From NCBI GenBank assembly GCA_037355855.1, contig CM074759.1, forward strand, positions 7,006,001 through 7,070,000: 64,000 nucleotides of DNA, in the 5' to 3' direction. The notes below the pieces were generated by a model. It was not told the DNA's origin. It saw nothing but the letters and a program-made list of their open reading frames with translations, and searched no databases. Below are positions 44,811 through 55,336 of the stretch, piece by piece (position 1 is the first letter of the stretch; the number at the start of each line of letters is the position of its first letter). A program made the translations under genes and the position numbers. Source of the DNA: Pseudo-nitzschia pungens (Eukaryota; Bacillariophyta; Bacillariophyceae; Bacillariales; Bacillariaceae).

Positions 44811-46712
44811 TCAAACCCCAATTGCCAGCAAGACAAAACTCGAGATCAAACCGCCGATGGCGCTGACCGAAAAGGCCACCGTCAACAAACTCGCCTGTTT
44901 GGCCGCGTTCGTGGCACGCAGCCCGGGTGTTCCAGGCAACTGCTGGGGGGCCAGCTGGTAGCAAGCGGTCACTAGGTATCCCGAACAAAAGGCAATCGTG
45001 GCCACCAGGGCAATGGAGAGAGCGTCGCGTTGCTCCTGGGTCGCTCGTGTCGTTGCTGTTGCCGTTGTGGCGGCCCACGCGCTTTGTATCGTCGCTGCGT
45101 GTGCCGAATTCGGGTCGCTGCTCGGTTTGTGGCTGGCATTCACAAAGAACAGCACCACCAGCACCCACCGCAATCCCGCCGCCCACACAACACACCGGAT
45201 CGAGGACGGCGGAACCAGCATGGTCGCAAAGCGTCCCACCAGGTCGCTCCCGATCCGGGTGTAAAACAAGACCTGCGCCAATTCCATCCAGTCCGTTTGC
45301 ACGCGGGTGAACCAGGAGCCGACCAGAAAGGAGGGAACCAGCGTCAGTGCCATTCCGTAGCAGCACCAACGGGAGTGGTAGAGCAATTCGGTCAGGGACA
45401 ATTCGGCGGTCTGGCTGTGGTCGCCGCTGCTGGTCGTCCTCAGACGATTCTGTGGTGCCAGCCGCAGCAGCGGCCTCCGCGGCAGAAGCGGCTGCCGCAG
45501 AAGGAGGCCGGTGCGGTTGGCGGAGCTGCCCGGCGGACCCAGTAGCTGGTGAAAGTCTTCCAGCTCGGTGCAGGACGACGAGGAGGAGGAAGACCATCGA
45601 TCGTCCGCATCGTCCTCTTGTTTTTCCTCCTCCTCTTCCTCTCGGTCGGCTCCGGGCACCGCCGCCGGCAGCTGCATCTGCACCTGCAGCACTGACATGG
45701 ACGCGTCCCGCCGCAGCATCGAGACCTGGATGCGGGGCCGCGCCGCCAGGAGCCATAGGATGGCGACAAAACAAATTAGTTCGACCGCGAGTATCCAGCT
45801 GGCAAAGGAGGCGAACCGGCTCCCGTTGGTCGTCCCGAATCCGCTGCCCACGCTGGCGGCCAGGACCACCAGCGCCGAGGCCTGGACGCCCGCCGACACG
45901 GTGGCCTGGAAGGTCTTGGCGAGGCGATCGCCGGTGTCGTTGTCTATATCGTCGTCATTGTGATTGTGATTGTCGTTGTCGTTGTCGTGGGGCAAGTGGC
46001 TGCGGCCCACAAAGGACGCCAATTGGTTCAGCTGCCCAAAGAGCACCGCTCCACCAATGCCCTGTAGCAGGGCATGGATGATCACCCATCGCAGACCGTA
46101 GTGGTGCTCGTCGTCAATTTCACCGCTGTCGTTATCATTATCGTTATCATAATCGTAGTAGTGGTAGTGCGCTGGGGCATCGTGCTTGGCTTGCCTTCCA
46201 AAGGCCAGAATGCCGAGGGTCCCCGCCAGGACAAATCCATAGCCCACGATTCCCCGCACCAGAAACGTGACGCGGGTGCGATATACAACATCGAACCAGG
46301 AATCCCAGATCGCTTGGGCCAAACTCACGGGCAGAAGTGGCAAAAAGACCGCACAATTCAGGTAGACAAAGGAATTGGGCCCGAACAAGAGCTTGAAGTA
46401 GACCAGGCTCGACAGCGTCGAAATGTACCCGATCGATGTCCCTAGTCCGGCGAGGAAAAACAAGACTTGTTCCAGCCGGACGCTGCCGGCGCCGCTCGCA
46501 TCTGCGGCTGTTCCCGGAATCGCCGTGTCTTCCCCAGCATCCAAATTCGAATCCGAACGTTCACGACGGGATTCTCCGTTCCGATCGGTCGCAACATCGG
46601 CGGATCCCTCCGGATCGCGATGGCGTGACCAGTCGCCATCCGTGTTGTCGTTGTCGCTGTTTTGATTGGCATCGTTGTGGCTCGTTGGAGCAAGGGTTCC
46701 CAATTCCGTCAT
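44811..46712 (-). CDS. Equilibrative nucleoside transporter-like 11-TM membrane protein
   Basis: Single exon, 633 aa from the Met at 46712 (MTELGTLAPTSHND). The frame is open to 47021, but that extension comes from low-complexity and tandem-repeat DNA. Eleven hydrophobic segments can be counted in a 6+5 arrangement, separated by a long acidic/Ser-rich loop, which is typical of SLC29/ENT transporters. ENT-like landmarks are TRIGSDLVGRF in TM8 and, near the C-terminus, GYLVTACYQLAP and a small-residue-rich last helix. Loops carry Asp-Asn and His-Asn simple repeats (DNDNDNDS, DNDNDNHNHN). The family assignment is moderate: another MFS-type family cannot be excluded by eye. Likely substrates would be nucleosides or nucleobases. 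GC content is higher than in the flanking spacers. Confidence 0.68.
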   Translation of the reverse strand: MTELGTLAPTSHNDANQNSDNDNTDGDWSRHRDPEGSADVATDRNGESRRERSDSNLDAGEDTAIPGTAADASGAGSVRLEQVLFFLAGLGTSIGYISTLSSLVYFKLLFGPNSFVYLNCAVFLPLLPVSLAQAIWDSWFDVVYRTRVTFLVRGIVGYGFVLAGTLGILAFGRQAKHDAPAHYHYYDYDNDNDNDSGEIDDEHHYGLRWVIIHALLQGIGGAVLFGQLNQLASFVGRSHLPHDNDNDNHNHNDDDIDNDTGDRLAKTFQATVSAGVQASALVVLAASVGSGFGTTNGSRFASFASWILAVELICFVAILWLLAARPRIQVSMLRRDASMSVLQVQMQLPAAVPGADREEEEEEKQEDDADDRWSSSSSSSCTELEDFHQLLGPPGSSANRTGLLLRQPLLPRRPLLRLAPQNRLRTTSSGDHSQTAELSLTELLYHSRWCCYGMALTLVPSFLVGSWFTRVQTDWMELAQVLFYTRIGSDLVGRFATMLVPPSSIRCVVWAAGLRWVLVVLFFVNASHKPSSDPNSAHAATIQSAWAATTATATTRATQEQRDALSIALVATIAFCSGYLVTACYQLAPQQLPGTPGLRATNAAKQASLLTVAFSVSAIGGLISSFVLLAIGV

Positions 46713-46959
46713 GGCCACCGACGAAAATGATTTTCGAAGCTCTGCAATGTGGTATCTGGCGCTTTTGGTTGTTGCTTTTGCTTTCGCTTTCGCTTTTGCT
46801 TGGACTTGCCCGCAGCGATCGATTGGTGGTCTCGTTCCGCGGACTCCAAAAGTGTGATATGAATGAATGTGTGGTGTGGTTTGGAGCAGCTTTTGCTTGG
46901 GTCGTGTGCGCTCGTTCATCGGCGCGCTGTGCCCAATCTTCTTCGACTCGACGGGTGGA

Positions 46960-46984
46960 GGGATGGATGGATGGATGGATGGAT
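46960..46984 (+). repeat. GGAT tetranucleotide repeat
   Basis: A (GGAT)n microsatellite lies about 250 bp upstream of the transporter start. A (CGTAT)n-like tract, containing GTATCGTATCGTATCG, follows at about 47148-47180. Confidence 0.9.
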
Positions 46985-47021
46985 CGAGGAAGTCTACGCC
47001 TTCTGCACTTGGGTGCAACAC

Positions 47022-48153
47022 GACTCACAAGATGCGACACGACACGACACGTTGCGTTTTGAGTTTCACATGCACAAAGATATTACTGTATCTTCCACGG
47101 TGCTGTTTGTATTATTTTTGTATCTTGCTTGATCGTTGCACCGAGTCGTATCGTACCGTACCGTATCGTATCGTATCGCATTGCATTTTATTGCAACGCG
47201 GAACGCGGTGCATTGCATCACTACGAAATAATAATAATACATGCAAACTTTACTTCTTGTGTACTCGTAAGGTACTTCGTAATACGAAGTACTTTTTTGT
47301 TTTTCCATCCCACAAAATGCCAACTCCTCGTTCTTGGCGGGAGCTTCTCCCGCTATCTTCGTTACGAACCAAGGAACAATTGGTCAACGAATCGAGTCGC
47401 GAAGAAGACGCAGTAGAAGGCTACACTACCGGTACGATCACAAGCAAAGCACGAGCACGAACATCATCCTCAATTCCCAACTAAAAATAAAAATACAGCG
47501 TTTGTACAAAATACCAGGTACGTAGTATGTTAACCTTACCGTACGCATGAAAAAGTACGTACGCACACCCTGGATTATGCACGAGTCGACCAAACTTCGA
47601 TCGATACGTGTCATCGTGAGGGACAAGAACGTCACCAAGAAACAAACGAAAGAACACGGAATGGTGTTTCGCCTTCCTGTTTCGCCCAGGGAACGTGCGT
47701 AATCGACGAGCATCATGCAAGCGAATAAGCAGGCTCTATTGTTGCTGATAGTTCCGAAATAACTTACTTCTAGTATTATTACTAGTAAAAATATGAGTAC
47801 GACTTCGTACTGCGAGGTACCGTATTTGTTATTCAGAATCATCACCGCGAGGACAAACATACTCTAATCCCATTGATTACAATCGTATCCAACAAATCAC
47901 TGATGCAAAGAATAGCAACAATGTGTGCAGCAATAAGCCCCACATATCTGGCATTTCCTCTTGATCTCACAACGAGGATGTCCGGGGAACCGTCGCTGTT
48001 GTTATTGAACAGCGAAAGTTCGCGCTCTCGTGACTTGCATGGAGTTTGAACTGGGAATCGTTCCAGCTATCGCCGTTTGCCCACGCTTGTATCTAATGTG
48101 GATTCTCCAATTTTCCGAGAGAATTGGAGCTCAGTAGTCCGCAATGCTACTAG
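47022..48153. other. Spacer, possible orphan first exon
   Basis: No gene is firmly supported. A short plus-strand ATG frame at 47317-47431 (MPTPRSWRELLPLSSLRTKEQ...) ends at a GTACGA donor-like site and could be a first exon. I find no convincing continuation. TACTTCGTA-type motifs cluster at 47270-47292 and 47800-47825. Confidence 0.35.
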
Positions 48154-49383
48154 TCACTGAGAAATGGTTGTGTTGACGTCACGTCGAGTTCTTCCTCCGT
48201 TTCTCCCATTTAACCTCCTCTCTGCTCGTCTTTCGTTGCATCGTTCCATTTCGTCCAATTTTAGGTCGATGGCACAGATGCAAGTCAAGACCAAACCGGT
48301 ATCCATGTTGGTCGCAATTTTAACTATATAGTTATCTGTCTGGTGATTTTGTTCTGGATTCTTCCAGTTCCACCAGAACTTGGCCACACAGTCACCGTTC
48401 TTGCTTCTCATTCTGAACGTACGTGTTTGTACATCTGCCTAAAGCTCGTAGTCTGGGGCGTCAGGTGAGGAAGACTCGCCAATGAATTTGAAGACGCACT
48501 TACCGTCTTCCGAAATGTCAAACTGGATGACACCAATCCTCGCTCCTTTGTCGACCCCTCTCAAAACAGTATGGTTCCTTCCATCTTTGTTCACCGTAGC
48601 AAGGCAGCATAAGCGCGAGTCCCGAATCGTCATTGAGCATATTCCCTCAACCACAGTGGGCTGCAGCATTGTCCCGAAAGTTTTTTTACCGGCAAAGTCT
48701 GTGACTACCAATCGTTGTCGGTTTTAGGCCCCTTTGTTTTCTTGAATCTCTAGGTTTGAGTGCTCTTTGGCAGGTCCTTCTCCCGAAATTCTGGGGGTAA
48801 AAGGTTTGGTTTGTGCGACCAACTCATCGCGATCTCTTGAATGGTCTGACTCTTTACCTTTTTGCTCTTCACTTCCGGGGCTTTTTCTGTTTGGGTCTTC
48901 AGGGTCCAATCTGTCGTTTGTTTCGTTCGTTGGGTCCTTTTGAGTTTCGCCAGTTCCTTCCAAAGCTTCCGTGCCCTGGTCTACATCGATATTGATTGTA
49001 TTGTTTTTCTCTTAAGGGTCCTCTTCGTCGTTTGTTTCGTTCGTTGGGTCCTTTTGAAATTCGCCAGTTCCTTTCAAACCTTCCGTGCCCTGGTCTACAT
49101 TGATATTGCTTGTATTGTTTTTCTCTTCAGGGTCCTCTTTGTCGTTTGTTTCATTCTTTGGGTCCGGTTGAGGTTTGTCACTTCCTGGCAAAACTTCCGT
49201 GCCCTTGTTTACTTTGCTGTAGCTTGGAACGTTTGGGTTTTCCAAGTACCACTTCAACACGCCTAAACACAAACCCAGACAAACGCCGATGGCAAAGGCA
49301 ATCACAATCACAACGGTGGGATTCCCCTCCGTGCTGTTGTCCTCGTCGGTCTCCTGATCAACACTCACTAGAATCCGGTGCAT
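48154..49383 (-). pseudogene. Scramblase/LURP-one-like gene with three in-frame stop codons
   Basis: One frame of 410 codons stays coherent from ATG 49383 to TGA 48154, interrupted by TAA 49012-49014, TAA 48724-48726 and TAG 48439-48441. Order: short N-terminus, membrane segment (VVIVIAFAIGVCLGLCLGVL), tandem acidic repeats (VDQGTE...KDPTNETND), then a scramblase/LURP-one-like domain. That domain has VVTDFAGKKTFGTMLQPTVVEG, MRSKNGDCVAKFWWNW and TDNYIVKIATNMDTG, ending in a hydrophobic CICAIDL segment. The last two resemble the C-terminal part of phospholipid scramblases. The first TAA falls in repeat unit 2 where unit 1 has GAA (CCTGAAGAGAAAAAC versus CCTTAAGAGAAAAAC), so it is a single substitution. 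No frameshift is evident. It is most simply a young pseudogene. Readthrough or undetected introns are alternatives. Confidence 0.65.
48905..49225 (-). repeat. In-frame tandem repeat of an acidic module (about 2.7 units)
   Basis: A module of roughly 35-40 codons, (V)DQGTE..GTGE.QKDPTNETND..DPE, recurs within the scramblase-like frame. Units 1 and 2 are nearly identical at the DNA level, including the GACGAAACAAAC-like and GTAGACCAGGGCACGG blocks. Sequence beyond unit 3 diverges into a Lys/Ser/Glu-rich tail. Confidence 0.75.
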
Positions 49384-51101
49384 TTTACGGTGGAAGCAAT
49401 CGCGAATCCACTGGATTCAAATGTAAGGATTATGGATTGCTGCCACTTGCAGTAGCTGTGTAATTGTTGACTCCAGGTATCCTCTCGCTTGGTTGGCCCT
49501 CCCTGTTCTTGTTCATCTTTTCGCGAGTGGAGGTGCTCAGTAAGATTACACCGGTAAAGTTACAGTAACCTTAGTCCTATGGTAACAAAGTATCGACATC
49601 TGGATCTGAACCTAACTTACTTCGTATCCATCACGGAGTATTATTTAACCTTACTTCGAAATTTTCTTCTTCTCCTTCTGATCACTCATTTTTTCTACGA
49701 AATTCCTGACAGCTGTCCCTCAGTGCACAACTTACCGGTAAACCTTACAGAAAAAAATAATCCGAAGTAAGTCTTACGAAGTAATCTTACGGTAATTGAA
49801 AGGCTTACCCGTCAAAAAGTAAAATGGATCACGTCTGAGTGACATATTGTTGCCTCACTATCTGACCGAATACCTCCTCCCAGTAACGGAAACCTCCTCA
49901 ATGCAAGTTACAACTTATTTGTAAAGAGTATAAACTGACTGTTTGCAACAACTCCCGTTGAAATTGGTGACTTACATCCATACTACTAGCTTTGGCCTCC
50001 CATTGTTACTAGCCCTTTTGTCGCCAAATTCCCAAAAATTGATCCAGTTTGGAAAGTGCAGACATTGGTACATCTTCTACACACGACCATACAATTGAGT
50101 GACAGCATGTTCACGCTGACAAAGAAAAAAAAGAAAAAAAGAAAAATCAATACACCAGTCTTTCAAACCAAACACACCATTTTTTCAAACCGTATTTGCA
50201 CCCCTTTTTTCAATCAATCATTTTTTTTTCTGTTTTTTCCTCTTTTGTGTCAAGCACGCTGTACTAATTTGCAGTTAAATCTACAGGCATGGCCAGCTTG
50301 AAGCCATCACTCTGAAAACACCCAATTTTTGGCCCATTTTCCCTATTTGTGAGCTTACTAAGGGGAGAGTAAGCAAATTTACTTGAACCAAATTGACAAC
50401 CAAATTGACAACCAAATCCCTGACAGCGTGCGTGATGCTCAAGATAATTGCCTTTTACTACTACTAGTACTATTGGAAATACAAAGCTCCTGCTTATAAT
50501 CAACCACACCTCTCACCTGAGTATAGAAGGAGAAAAGAAAGAGGAACTCCTTGGATTGCCATTCGAAGGTACACGTCATCCCCTTTCCTTTTCATGTTTG
50601 CGTCAGGAGATGATCAAGCCCTTCTCAACTGCTGTGGAATGGATCACAAAGACTTCAACAAGCATCTATAGGGAATTGTCTGGGGAGTTGGCATGAGAGT
50701 ACTATATCTGAATATGGCTTGTATCAAAAGATGGAGAAGGTGTATGATCAGTTCAATGCAAAGGTAGTGGTGGACTTGGCGTTTTATGCAGGCTCCAAAG
50801 ATTTTCTTATTAAGAGTTTGCCGTGCACTGAACCAACCCTAATAAGGATAAGGTTTGGATCAGATCAAGATCGGCAATGAGCTGACTCAGCAGGACTCAC
50901 TAATGACTTGCTCAGTGCTCCACAAGAGAGCATCTCCACCAACTTCACTAATCATCTAATAGCTCACAATTACAATTTGCATATCACTACTATTCTAATC
51001 ACTAGTAGACCCGGGGTATGGCAGAGTTCCCAGAGAGATCCAGAAACGCCAGAAGGAGTCAAATGAACCGAGTTGCAACTAGCTGTTGATAGCTGTCTGA
51101 G
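49384..51101. other. Spacer 5' of the retrotransposon
   Basis: About 1.7 kb with no supportable gene. It has GTAAGATTACACCGGTAAAGTTACAG (in pieces, 49541-49567) and a CAGCTGTCC half-site with CTTACCGGTAAACCTTAC (49709-49749). A purine-rich A/G tract follows (50125-50145), then T-rich sequence near 50220. Confidence 0.45.
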
Positions 51102-51106
51102 TGGGG
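51102..51106. repeat. Target-site duplication, left copy (TGGGG)
   Basis: The 5 bases directly before the left LTR (TGGGG) equal the 5 bases directly after the right LTR (56780-56784). This is the expected 5-bp duplication for a Ty3/gypsy integrase. Confidence 0.85.
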
Positions 51107-51386
51107 TGTTACACTCTAAAGTAGAAAATTGGAGTAGTTTTAAAAAAGTGACTAAATCGTTAACTCTAAAAAGAGCATTTCAGTTTTCGTGTGAACGTTT
51201 GAATATACACGAGCGTGCCTTGCTATTATTTGAATAACGACGCACATGCATTGCTGGGGCGTCCGGCGTACAGTTTGAATATTTGTATTCAAACACCGGT
51301 CAGCTCCTACTCTTGAAGCCGGGCGGCTTGTATGTGGGATTCGGTTAATTATTTAATCGTGGTTCATGCTACGCTAGCATGTCACA
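51107..51386 (-). repeat. LTR (3' LTR in element orientation)
   Basis: 280 bp, TGTTACACTC...GCATGTCACA on the plus strand. It contains a perfect 9-bp stem hairpin, GTTTGAATA-TTTG-TATTCAAAC (51273-51294), which could serve in transcript termination or packaging. It matches 56500-56779 without a difference that I can see. Confidence 0.95.
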
Positions 51387-51415
51387 TAGTGCCTCATGAT
51401 TAGACGAAGCCTACT

Positions 51416-54400
51416 TCAAGTTGACCAGTGAATTGTCGGCGACTCCGACTCGTTCGATGGTTCCTTGTAAGGGGTTAGCTTCCGGATGTTCACTGTTTCT
51501 GCTACTGAAGGTGATTTCTGAAGTTTGACTGTACCATTGTTATTCACTTGTATGATGCTGAAAGGGCCGGTTCTTCTAGGCTGTAACTTGTCTGGATCCG
51601 GTTCCTGCAGCCACACCTTGTCATTGATTTGGAAGGCATGTTCTATCCTTTTGGCATTATCTCGAAGCAGCGCTTTGTTGATTCCTTGTTGCCTAAGCTG
51701 TTTCAGTGCCAACAGATTAGAGGTTAATGGCAGATCGATCATCATGTCCCTGTTGAAGACCAGGGAGCCTGGAGAGGCTTGTAGTGAGGTACTGACTGCG
51801 CATCGAGAGGCATGCATGCATGTTGCTAGGGCGTTGTCTATGAGCTGAGTGGCTCTTGTGTTAGCTTGTGGAGGATTAACATGCACTAGAACTCGTAGGA
51901 TATCAGCGACTGTGTGGTGGACGCGTTCACAGATAGCATTGGCTTGTGGATTCTTGACTGTGGTGGGAACCGATTGGATTCCAAACTGCTGTAGGGTAAG
52001 TTGGAATTCAGCCCCTAAGAACTCACCACCATTGTCATGGATACATCTATTTGGTCTAGGATATCTTGAGAGCCAGCAGTTCTTGAATTGATCTGAGACA
52101 TGCTGAGAGGATTTGTCTCTAATTCGGATGATTTCAAGAAGGTTGGTAACTGGATCAATACAGGTAAGGGCCTTGAAATTGTAGGTCTTGTTTTGAGCTG
52201 TAATCTTCCAAGGGCCTATAAGATCAACGTGGACTTCATCGAAGGGCGATACCGGAGCTTCTTTGGGGGGAAGCTTCCCATATTTAGCTTGTCTGCTCTT
52301 GTATTGGATACAGTTATCCGGGCAAATGTAGGACTTGCATAAGTTGGACAGGTTGTCTGCATAGAAGCGAGCTGAGATAGTCTTATATAATCTGGTGGAT
52401 CCACAATGACCCAACAGGAGATGGTACCATTTGATGGTATCATTCGTAAGGGAACTTGGTATGTAAATTCGCCAATTATCCGGATTGGATTGGTTGGCAT
52501 AGCAAAGGATGTTATTGCCTTGTAATTCTTGATAGAAGAATGCTTTGGATTGAATCTTGAACTTGATAGTCGGATCCTTCTGCTGATGGAGGTATATCTT
52601 GTTATAGTTAACCGGACATTCCAGGTCTTGGTTGTTTGGTAGGTTGACCAGGCACTCATTGTTCAGCAGGCAGGAGTATAATTCCTGATCTGCGTCATTG
52701 CATAAGTGTTGGAATAGGTTTGGGAATTCTGCTAAAAACAGTTCTTCATCTTGCTTGGGGACTTCAAGTTTCAGAAAATCGATAAGAGTGCCCTTACCAA
52801 GGGCTTCTTTCTCCCCTACTGTAGGTGGATCCATCCGGGGGAGTCTGGAGAAGGCATCAGCAAGAACATTCTTCTTGCCTTCAATATAGGTGAGGTTGAC
52901 ACCAAATTCTTCTAGGAATAATCTCCACCGGAGGACTCGTTGGACTGAGAGAGTTCTGAAGGTAAGATTCTTATGGTCAGTGTATACATTGATAACACCG
53001 CCAAGGAGCATCTTTCGGTACTCTTTGCAACAGAGTACAATTGCTAGGAGTTCTTTCTCCGTAGTGGTATAGTTCTTCTGGGCATCAGATAGTTTCTTAG
53101 ACCAGTAGGCAATGGGTTTGCCATCTTGGAGAATAGCAGCGCCCAGTTGTAGGTCTGAGGCATCAGTGTACAGTTCAAAGGGCTTGTTAAGGTCTGGATA
53201 GGTGTTCAGCGCGTCTGCTGCCACCATTGCTTTCATCTCTTGGAAGGCTTTATCTTGAGCAGGGCCCCAAGTAAAAGTTGAAGGGGCTTTGCGTTGTTTG
53301 CCTTTAATGGTAGCTGCTTGGAGAGTTTTCTTGGGAGTTCCGGTTATATCAAAGAGAGGAGCTAGGACATGGGATCTGCGAGGCCACATGTCCCTGTAGT
53401 ACCCTACTGCTCCTAGGAAGGACTTGACTTGGGTCACAGTTCTTGGTCGGTCCATATGCAGAATGGCTTCAATTTTCTTTCTCCAAGGCTTGACTGCAGT
53501 AGGAGTCATCCAGTAGCCTAGGAAATCGGTCTCTTGTACAGCCCAATCACATTTGAGGGGGTTGCACTTGAGCCCATTCTGGTTGAGCCAGTCTAAGATC
53601 CTGTCGATAGTCTTCATGTGTAGATCAAAGGAGCCATTGGTCCAGATGCCAATATCATCGATATAAACAGTGCAGTCAGTGTCTTGTAGGATATCTTCCA
53701 TTAGTTGCTGGGCAACGTCTGGGGAGACTTTGACACCCATTGGTAGTCTTTGATATTCATAGCAACCATATGGAGTTACTATGGTACAGAGCTTCTTGCT
53801 TGCGTCATCGAGTTCAAAGCAGTAGTATTGCATGGACAAGTCAATCTTGGTGAAGTGCGTGTACTTGCCTCGCTTGTTCATGATGTCTTGTATCCGGGGG
53901 ATTGGATATGGTCGGCGCTCAAGAAGTTCATTCAGTTCTCTAAAGTCTGATACCCATCTAACTCTGTTGTCTTTCTTTGGTACTATGAAGGTCGGGAACG
54001 CCCATTCAGCTGGTCCAGTACATCGCTTGAGTACTCCATCATTACAGAGATTCTGGAGTTCCCTTTTGAATAGGTCTTCTCTTTTGTATGCGACTGGATA
54101 AGGCTTCTTGTGTATGGGCTTGGATCCGGGCTTCAGTCTTAGAGAGATTTTCTTGTGTGGATACTTTCCTAGTTCGCCGTTGAAGACATTAGGGTATTTG
54201 CTTAGTATGGCTTGGAACTGTTGTTGCTCTGCTTTGGACATGTGGGACTGTTGCTGTGCGACTGTGGATGGATCTGTTTCTTGGTAGGCTCTGTCTAGAA
54301 TCACCTTGGACTTGTATGGATTAGCAAAAGAGAAGTCGTCAGCAAAGAGTTCAGCATCCTCTAGTTCTTCCATGAGCATGGTGTAGTCGGTCTCATGGTA

Positions 54401-55273
54401 TAGGGAGGTATCTTTCATGGGAATGGTTCTATCCATCCATTGTACTGCTCCTTCTTTGAATAGGAGATTGATCTTTGCTAGGTGGAGGAAGTCTCTGCCT
54501 AGTATCAAATCGTATCTGCAGTTGGGTGAATGGAAGAGCCTTGCCTCTTGTTGGTCTATGGTGTAGTTGCCGAACTCTTGTAGCTTGAGGTTCTTCATGA
54601 TGATATATTCTGTAGTATCGAAGCTTCCGTTGGCTGTAGTGGTTACGACTTGATGTTTGCTGCGAAGTGGCATTGTGCCAAATGGTAGTGCTCTCTTGTT
54701 GATTAGGGTTCCGGAGGATCCACTATCTAGCAGTGCGAGTAGTGGTCTTGCTTTGAGAGGGATGCCTTGTATGAACTGTATGTTGGTTAGTAGAATGGGA
54801 GCCACGTTGCTCTTATTCGTTGTAGATTCTGCTGTATTTTTGGTTGTATTTCCAGCAGTCGACAGTAGCTTTAAATAATTTTGCTCCAACGCACCTCCTT
54901 TGGTGTAGTCTTTGGAGTTTCCGGGATTGCAATAGAGATTTTTTGCTGTACCGGTAGACCAGTTCCTTGCCAGGGACAAGGTTGATCCATTTGTTGCTGC
55001 TGCTGTCTTATTTGGATCGATAGTGATCGATGATGCGTCTGTTGTACCCTTGGATCGATTCGGTTGGGTTCGATTCGGATCCACGTTCGATATATCCTGT
55101 AGGATGTTTCGAACGATTGTTTTTGCTGCTGCGGTAGCAGGCTTTGCTGAGCTTTCAACAGGAATACTCCATCCTGTAGGTTCCTTCCCCTCTTTATCTG
55201 GGAGATCTCCTCCATGCGTCATCCCAGACAGCAGGGCTGTACTGGCATCCAGTTCCAGGGGAGCTGGAGGCAA
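51416..55273 (-). CDS. pol: Retrotransposon pol polyprotein (protease, RT, RNase H, integrase)
   Basis: About 1285 codons with no ATG at its head. The frame is continuous with gag through the TGA at 55337-55339. Aspartic protease: ALLDSGSSGTLI near residue 183. Reverse transcriptase: FRELNELL, then the catalytic YIDDIGIW near residue 535. RNase H: LYTDASDLQLGAA near residue 700, with the histidine/aspartate motif VYTDHKNL. Integrase: an HHCC zinc-binding region (HLLLGHCG...C..NC) near 960-1000, catalytic acidic residues in HVDLIGPW, HDNGGEFLG and the NPQANAICERVHH helix. A C-terminal GPF-type module (RRTGPFSIIQVNNNG) follows. No chromodomain is seen. All key catalytic residues appear intact. 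Confidence 0.95.
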   Translation of the reverse strand: MPPAPLELDASTALLSGMTHGGDLPDKEGKEPTGWSIPVESSAKPATAAAKTIVRNILQDISNVDPNRTQPNRSKGTTDASSITIDPNKTAAATNGSTLSLARNWSTGTAKNLYCNPGNSKDYTKGGALEQNYLKLLSTAGNTTKNTAESTTNKSNVAPILLTNIQFIQGIPLKARPLLALLDSGSSGTLINKRALPFGTMPLRSKHQVVTTTANGSFDTTEYIIMKNLKLQEFGNYTIDQQEARLFHSPNCRYDLILGRDFLHLAKINLLFKEGAVQWMDRTIPMKDTSLYHETDYTMLMEELEDAELFADDFSFANPYKSKVILDRAYQETDPSTVAQQQSHMSKAEQQQFQAILSKYPNVFNGELGKYPHKKISLRLKPGSKPIHKKPYPVAYKREDLFKRELQNLCNDGVLKRCTGPAEWAFPTFIVPKKDNRVRWVSDFRELNELLERRPYPIPRIQDIMNKRGKYTHFTKIDLSMQYYCFELDDASKKLCTIVTPYGCYEYQRLPMGVKVSPDVAQQLMEDILQDTDCTVYIDDIGIWTNGSFDLHMKTIDRILDWLNQNGLKCNPLKCDWAVQETDFLGYWMTPTAVKPWRKKIEAILHMDRPRTVTQVKSFLGAVGYYRDMWPRRSHVLAPLFDITGTPKKTLQAATIKGKQRKAPSTFTWGPAQDKAFQEMKAMVAADALNTYPDLNKPFELYTDASDLQLGAAILQDGKPIAYWSKKLSDAQKNYTTTEKELLAIVLCCKEYRKMLLGGVINVYTDHKNLTFRTLSVQRVLRWRLFLEEFGVNLTYIEGKKNVLADAFSRLPRMDPPTVGEKEALGKGTLIDFLKLEVPKQDEELFLAEFPNLFQHLCNDADQELYSCLLNNECLVNLPNNQDLECPVNYNKIYLHQQKDPTIKFKIQSKAFFYQELQGNNILCYANQSNPDNWRIYIPSSLTNDTIKWYHLLLGHCGSTRLYKTISARFYADNLSNLCKSYICPDNCIQYKSRQAKYGKLPPKEAPVSPFDEVHVDLIGPWKITAQNKTYNFKALTCIDPVTNLLEIIRIRDKSSQHVSDQFKNCWLSRYPRPNRCIHDNGGEFLGAEFQLTLQQFGIQSVPTTVKNPQANAICERVHHTVADILRVLVHVNPPQANTRATQLIDNALATCMHASRCAVSTSLQASPGSLVFNRDMMIDLPLTSNLLALKQLRQQGINKALLRDNAKRIEHAFQINDKVWLQEPDPDKLQPRRTGPFSIIQVNNNGTVKLQKSPSVAETVNIRKLTPYKEPSNESESPTIHWST

Positions 55274-55336
55274 GGTGATTGCTGGTTTTCGTGAAGCCGG
55301 GGGCTTTTGTTTTGGAGGCCTGGAGCCTCCGGAGAC

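Noticed and set aside
44629..45774. 381-codon minus-strand frame inside the transporter gene
   Set aside because: Out of frame with the 11-TM protein. Its Ala/Gly/Arg-rich composition is typical of a shadow frame in GC-rich coding sequence.
46712..47021. N-terminal extension of the transporter frame by 103 codons
   Set aside because: It is encoded by a GGAT microsatellite and AAAGCG-type repeats. The Met at 46712 starts sequence of normal complexity.
48154..49383. Alternative genetic code (TAA/TAG read as amino acids) to explain the scramblase-like frame
   Set aside because: Conserved genes in the same window end with TAA (isomerase, GCN5, cyclophilin) or TAG (permease, CBS-PP2C) at expected C-termini.
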